Assembly (NCBI GenBank): GCA_027622975.1
Contig: JAQBVN010000018.1
Location: forward strand, 1 to 44,324
Origin: Bacteroidota bacterium
GTDB taxonomy: Bacteria > Bacteroidota > Bacteroidia > Flavobacteriales_D > Sanyastnellaceae
DNA length: 44,324 nucleotides
Reading direction: 5' to 3'
The translations under genes and the position numbers were made by a program. Position 1 is the stretch's first letter, and the number at the start of each line of letters is the position of its first letter. The notes under the pieces are model-generated. The model did no database searches, was not told the DNA's origin, and saw only the letters and a list, made by a program, of their open reading frames with translations. Positions 41,685-44,324 of the stretch are shown piece by piece.

Positions 41685-42899
41685 ATGAAAGCCATTCACA
41701 ACCTCATTCAATCGATCAAGCCTCACTTCGAGGAAGGCAAGCTGTCGCGTTTCTGGGTGGTGTTCGATTCGTTGGAAACGTTTGCCTTCACGCCCGGTCA
41801 CGTGACGCACTCCGGTGCCCACATCCGGGACGGCATCGACTTGAAGCGCACCATGTTCTTGGTCATTGTGGCCATGGTTCCCTGCCTGCTGTTTGGCATG
41901 TGGAACATCGGGCACCAGTACCACCTGAGCTTGGGCCAAACCTCCGACCTCCTCGCCAACGTCCTCGTCGGCGCATGGAAGGTCATCCCCCTCATCGTCG
42001 TCAGCTACGGCGTGGGCCTCGGGATTGAATTCCTCTTTGCCGGGATGCGCGGGCACAGCATCAACGAGGGCTACCTCGTGTCGGGCATGTTGATCCCGCT
42101 GATCATGCCGGTGGACGTGCCACTTTGGATGGTGGCCTTGGCCGTGGCCTTCGCGGTCGTGGTCGCCAAAGAGGTCTTTGGCGGAACGGGCATGAACATC
42201 CTGAACGTGGCCCTGACGGCGCGTGCGTTCTTGTTCTTCGCTTACCCCAAGCAGCTCAGCGGCGAGATTTGGATCCACGACGTGGCGGCCAGCAAGGCCG
42301 GAGGCATGCTCGTGGACGGCTACACCGGCGCCACGGCCTTGGGCCACCTCGCAGGCACGGTCGGCACGGCCGCGGACCAAGCGAGCGCAGCGACGATGTC
42401 CTTGTTCGCGGACGGCGGCATGTTCTCGCTCAGCAACTGTTTCTTGGGCTTGATCCCAGGCTCGGTGGGAGAGACGTCCGCTTTGGCTTGCCTGATTGGG
42501 GCTGCGGTCCTCATCTGGACGGGCATCGGCAGCTGGCGCATCATCGCGTCGTTCCTCGCGGGAGGCCTCGTGATGGGCTTCTTGTTCAACCTCATCGGCG
42601 CCAACGCCTACATGACCATCAGCCCGATTCACCAAGTGGTGATGGGCGGTTTCATGTTTGGCATGGTGTTCATGGCCACCGACCCGGTCAGCGCGGCCCA
42701 AACCAACACGGGCAAGCTCTGGTACGGCTTCTTCGGCGGCCTCTTCAGCATCATGATCCGGGTGTTCAATCCGGCCTACCCTGAAGGCGTCATGATGGCC
42801 ATCCTCTTCATGAACGTGATGGCACCCCTCATTGACCACTACGTGATCGAAGCCAACATCAAGCGCCGTGAAAAGCGCCTGACCGCGGCGACGGCTTAA
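41685..42899 (+). CDS. nqrB: Na+-translocating NADH:quinone reductase subunit B
   Basis: 404 residues with about ten membrane segments. The flavin-binding motif is DGYTGATAL, where T217 is the predicted covalent FMN site by analogy with the SGAT-type threonine of Vibrio NqrB. Other family stretches are INEGYLVSGMLIPLIMP, FGGTGMNILNVALTARAFLFFAYP and FMFGMVFMATDPVSA. NqrB carries covalent FMN and riboflavin and is part of the Na+ and electron pathway. It follows nqrA by 33 bases and precedes nqrC by 32. An open frame on the opposite strand over this gene is a composition artefact. Confidence 0.98.
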   Translation: MKAIHNLIQSIKPHFEEGKLSRFWVVFDSLETFAFTPGHVTHSGAHIRDGIDLKRTMFLVIVAMVPCLLFGMWNIGHQYHLSLGQTSDLLANVLVGAWKVIPLIVVSYGVGLGIEFLFAGMRGHSINEGYLVSGMLIPLIMPVDVPLWMVALAVAFAVVVAKEVFGGTGMNILNVALTARAFLFFAYPKQLSGEIWIHDVAASKAGGMLVDGYTGATALGHLAGTVGTAADQASAATMSLFADGGMFSLSNCFLGLIPGSVGETSALACLIGAAVLIWTGIGSWRIIASFLAGGLVMGFLFNLIGANAYMTISPIHQVVMGGFMFGMVFMATDPVSAAQTNTGKLWYGFFGGLFSIMIRVFNPAYPEGVMMAILFMNVMAPLIDHYVIEANIKRREKRLTAATA

Positions 42900-42931
42900 T
42901 TCCCTGACACGAACGACAGAAACGCACAGTT

Positions 42932-43705
42932 ATGGCGATCAACAAAAACGGAACCGGCTACACGTTTGGCTTTGCCATCGTGATGGTGGTGGTTGTCGGC
43001 GCAGCTCTTGCCGCCACGGCCATCTCACTGAAGCCGCTGCAGCAAGCGAACGCTGCGGACAAGAAAATGATGGACATCCTCGGGGCCATCAAGGTGGACG
43101 CGCAACGCGACAACGCGAAGCAGCTCTTTGCAGAGTACGTCACGTCCCGCGTGGCCATCGACGCTTCTGGCGCTCAGGTGTCGGTCAAGCAAGGAGAGGT
43201 GGTTGCGACCGACGCGACGGACCCGTTCAACATCGACATCAAGAAGGATTACCGCTCGCACAAGCCCGCCAAGGGTGACCTGGCGTGGGGCAACGCGGAC
43301 GACTTGACCTTCCCCGTCTTCGAATGCCAAAAAGAAGGCCAGACCTACTACGTCGTTCCGATGGTGGGTTCTGGACTGTGGGGTCCGATTTGGGGGTACG
43401 TGGCGCTCGAGGGCGACATGCAAACCATCTACGGCGCCAAGTTTGACCACAAGACGGAAACCCCGGGTCTCGGTGCCGAAATCAAGGAAGATTTCTTCAC
43501 GGTCAAGTTCGAAGGCAAGACCCTCGCGGAAGTGGGGCCCACCTACTTTTCGGTCTTGAAAGGAGGCGCCGTGACCAACGAGCACAGCGTGGACGGCATC
43601 ACGGGGGGCACCATCACGTCGAAGGGCGTCGATGAGATGCTCAACCGCACGATGGGCATCTACCTGAAGTACTTCAACAACGCATCTCAACGCGCCGAAC
43701 GATGA
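42932..43705 (+). CDS. nqrC: Na+-translocating NADH:quinone reductase subunit C
   Basis: 257 residues. One N-terminal membrane helix (about 10-31, YTFGFAIVMVVVVGAALAATAI) anchors a periplasmic domain. The FMN attachment motif is DGITGGTITS with T227 as the predicted flavinylated threonine (the family pattern is SGATxTS, so the alanine is glycine here). GSGLWGPIWGYVALEGD is the conserved core. NqrC passes electrons between NqrB-bound flavins and the iron site. Flavinylation requires ApbE, which is not in the window. The stop overlaps nqrD by 4 bases (ATGA). Confidence 0.97.
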   Translation: MAINKNGTGYTFGFAIVMVVVVGAALAATAISLKPLQQANAADKKMMDILGAIKVDAQRDNAKQLFAEYVTSRVAIDASGAQVSVKQGEVVATDATDPFNIDIKKDYRSHKPAKGDLAWGNADDLTFPVFECQKEGQTYYVVPMVGSGLWGPIWGYVALEGDMQTIYGAKFDHKTETPGLGAEIKEDFFTVKFEGKTLAEVGPTYFSVLKGGAVTNEHSVDGITGGTITSKGVDEMLNRTMGIYLKYFNNASQRAER

Positions 43706-44324
43706 GCACGGAAACCAACACCGCGGTTGCGCCCAAGCGTGAAAGCTTGTTCAGCAAGAAGAACCGCAAACTCCTCAAGGACCCCTTGAACGACAGCAAC
43801 CCCATCACCGTGCAGGTGTTGGGGATCTGCTCGGCACTGGCCATCACGGTGCAGCTTCAGCAGGCGGTCATCATGAGCCTCTCGGTACTCTTCGTGATGA
43901 TTGGCGGCAATGTCATCATCTCGTTGCTCCGCAACTTGGTGCCGGACCGCATCCGCATCATCGTCCAGCTTGTGGTGGTGGCGTCGCTCGTGATCATCGT
44001 GGACCAGGTCTTGAAGGCCTTCCAGCCGGACATCAGCGAGAAGCTCTCCGTCTTCGTCGGATTGATCATCACCAACTGCATCATCATGGGCCGCCTCGAG
44101 GCATTTGCGCTGGGCAACAAGCCCGGTCCGTCGCTCCTTGACGCCATCGGCAACGCGATGGGTTATGCGTGGATTCTCCTCGCCGTCTCGGTCGTTCGTG
44201 AAATCTTCGGCAGCGGGGCCATTTCCTTGCCAGGAATGGGGCAAGTGAAGTTCTTGCCCACGAGCTGGTTCATCTCGGAAGGAGGGTTCTACGAGAACAA
44301 CAACTTGATGATTCTGCCTCCGAT
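43702..44324 (+). CDS. nqrD: Na+-translocating NADH:quinone reductase subunit D (3' end beyond the window)
   Basis: The first 207 codons of nqrD run to the window edge without a stop. The ATG overlaps the nqrC TGA (ATGA). After a polar start (MSTETNTAVAPKRESLFSKK) come several membrane helices with the NqrD/RnfE signature TNCIIMGRLEAFA and SLLDAIGNAMGYAWILLAVS. NqrD and NqrE form the pseudosymmetric membrane core that carries an iron-sulfur centre and the sodium path. nqrE and nqrF are expected just to the right. Truncated only by the window. Confidence 0.97.
   Translation, partial: MSTETNTAVAPKRESLFSKKNRKLLKDPLNDSNPITVQVLGICSALAITVQLQQAVIMSLSVLFVMIGGNVIISLLRNLVPDRIRIIVQLVVVASLVIIVDQVLKAFQPDISEKLSVFVGLIITNCIIMGRLEAFALGNKPGPSLLDAIGNAMGYAWILLAVSVVREIFGSGAISLPGMGQVKFLPTSWFISEGGFYENNNLMILPP

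Noticed and set aside
38808-42839. A single 1343-codon open frame on the minus strand
   Set aside because: Only its last third (from 40133) is real, the plug-like protein. The rest is antisense to nqrA and nqrB, whose families are certain, and reads as His/Glu/Arg-rich low-quality protein due to GC-rich codons.
41652-42931. Ribosome binding sites in the nqr gaps
   Set aside because: The 32-33 base gaps lack AGGAGG-like sequences, consistent with Bacteroidota initiation; none is annotated.

Overview
The window reads as chromosome of a Bacteroidota bacterium, most likely an environmental, fairly GC-rich member of the Flavobacteriales or a close relative. Evidence: type IX secretion (T9SS) cargo tails, a T9SS plug-like protein (DUF5103), a CHU_C/gliding-type C-terminus, DUF4249, DUF1573 and a FISUMP-domain gene; TonB receptors with carboxypeptidase-like N-terminal domains; a long NusB; TAnnTTTG (-7) promoter elements; and no recognisable Shine-Dalgarno sequences. 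I cannot name a species. No tRNA, rRNA, CRISPR array, integrase or insertion sequence was found, and no gene-free stretch exceeds about 240 bases.

Layout. 0.1-2.8 kb: Hsp90 chaperone htpG with a TerB/J-domain protein fused to its stop codon (TGATG). 3.0-10.9 kb, all minus: nusB, a DUF1573 lipoprotein, yajC, nhaC, uvrA, a LOG-family hydrolase and a T9SS-sorted secreted protein. 11.1-13.7 kb, plus: DUF4249 lipoprotein and a DUF4139 protein. 13.7-17.4 kb, minus: pepD, surE, a 108-residue membrane protein and lpxB, tightly packed. 17.5-22.2 kb, plus: topoisomerase IV parE-parC. 22.3-27.2 kb, plus: a GH13 lipoprotein, mgsA, prmC and NAD-dependent ligase ligA. 27.2-36.1 kb, minus: a lectin-like/CHU_C surface protein, a TonB receptor with a partner lipoprotein-like protein, prfC, a GT4 glycosyltransferase and an SDR. 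36.2-37.0 kb, plus: a FISUMP secreted protein broken by one in-frame amber codon. 37.0-40.1 kb, minus: a serine hydrolase with a T9SS-like tail and the T9SS plug protein, separated by a 9-bp minisatellite. 40.3 kb to the end, plus: nqrABCD, start of the sodium-pumping NADH:quinone reductase operon, cut by the window edge.

Most of this is core housekeeping. Functional links visible here are Na+-NQR together with an NhaC-type Na+/H+ antiporter (sodium economy); T9SS cargo together with the plug; and replication/repair genes (uvrA, parEC, ligA). I did not find an obvious new defence or biosynthetic system. The strongest less-expected signals are regulatory and structural: promoter -7 elements lying only 4-8 bases ahead of many start codons, implying leaderless or nearly leaderless mRNAs; an amber-interrupted but otherwise intact FISUMP gene; short tandem repeats placed exactly on start or stop codons; and a very acidic ParC tail ending in a sliding-clamp-like motif.
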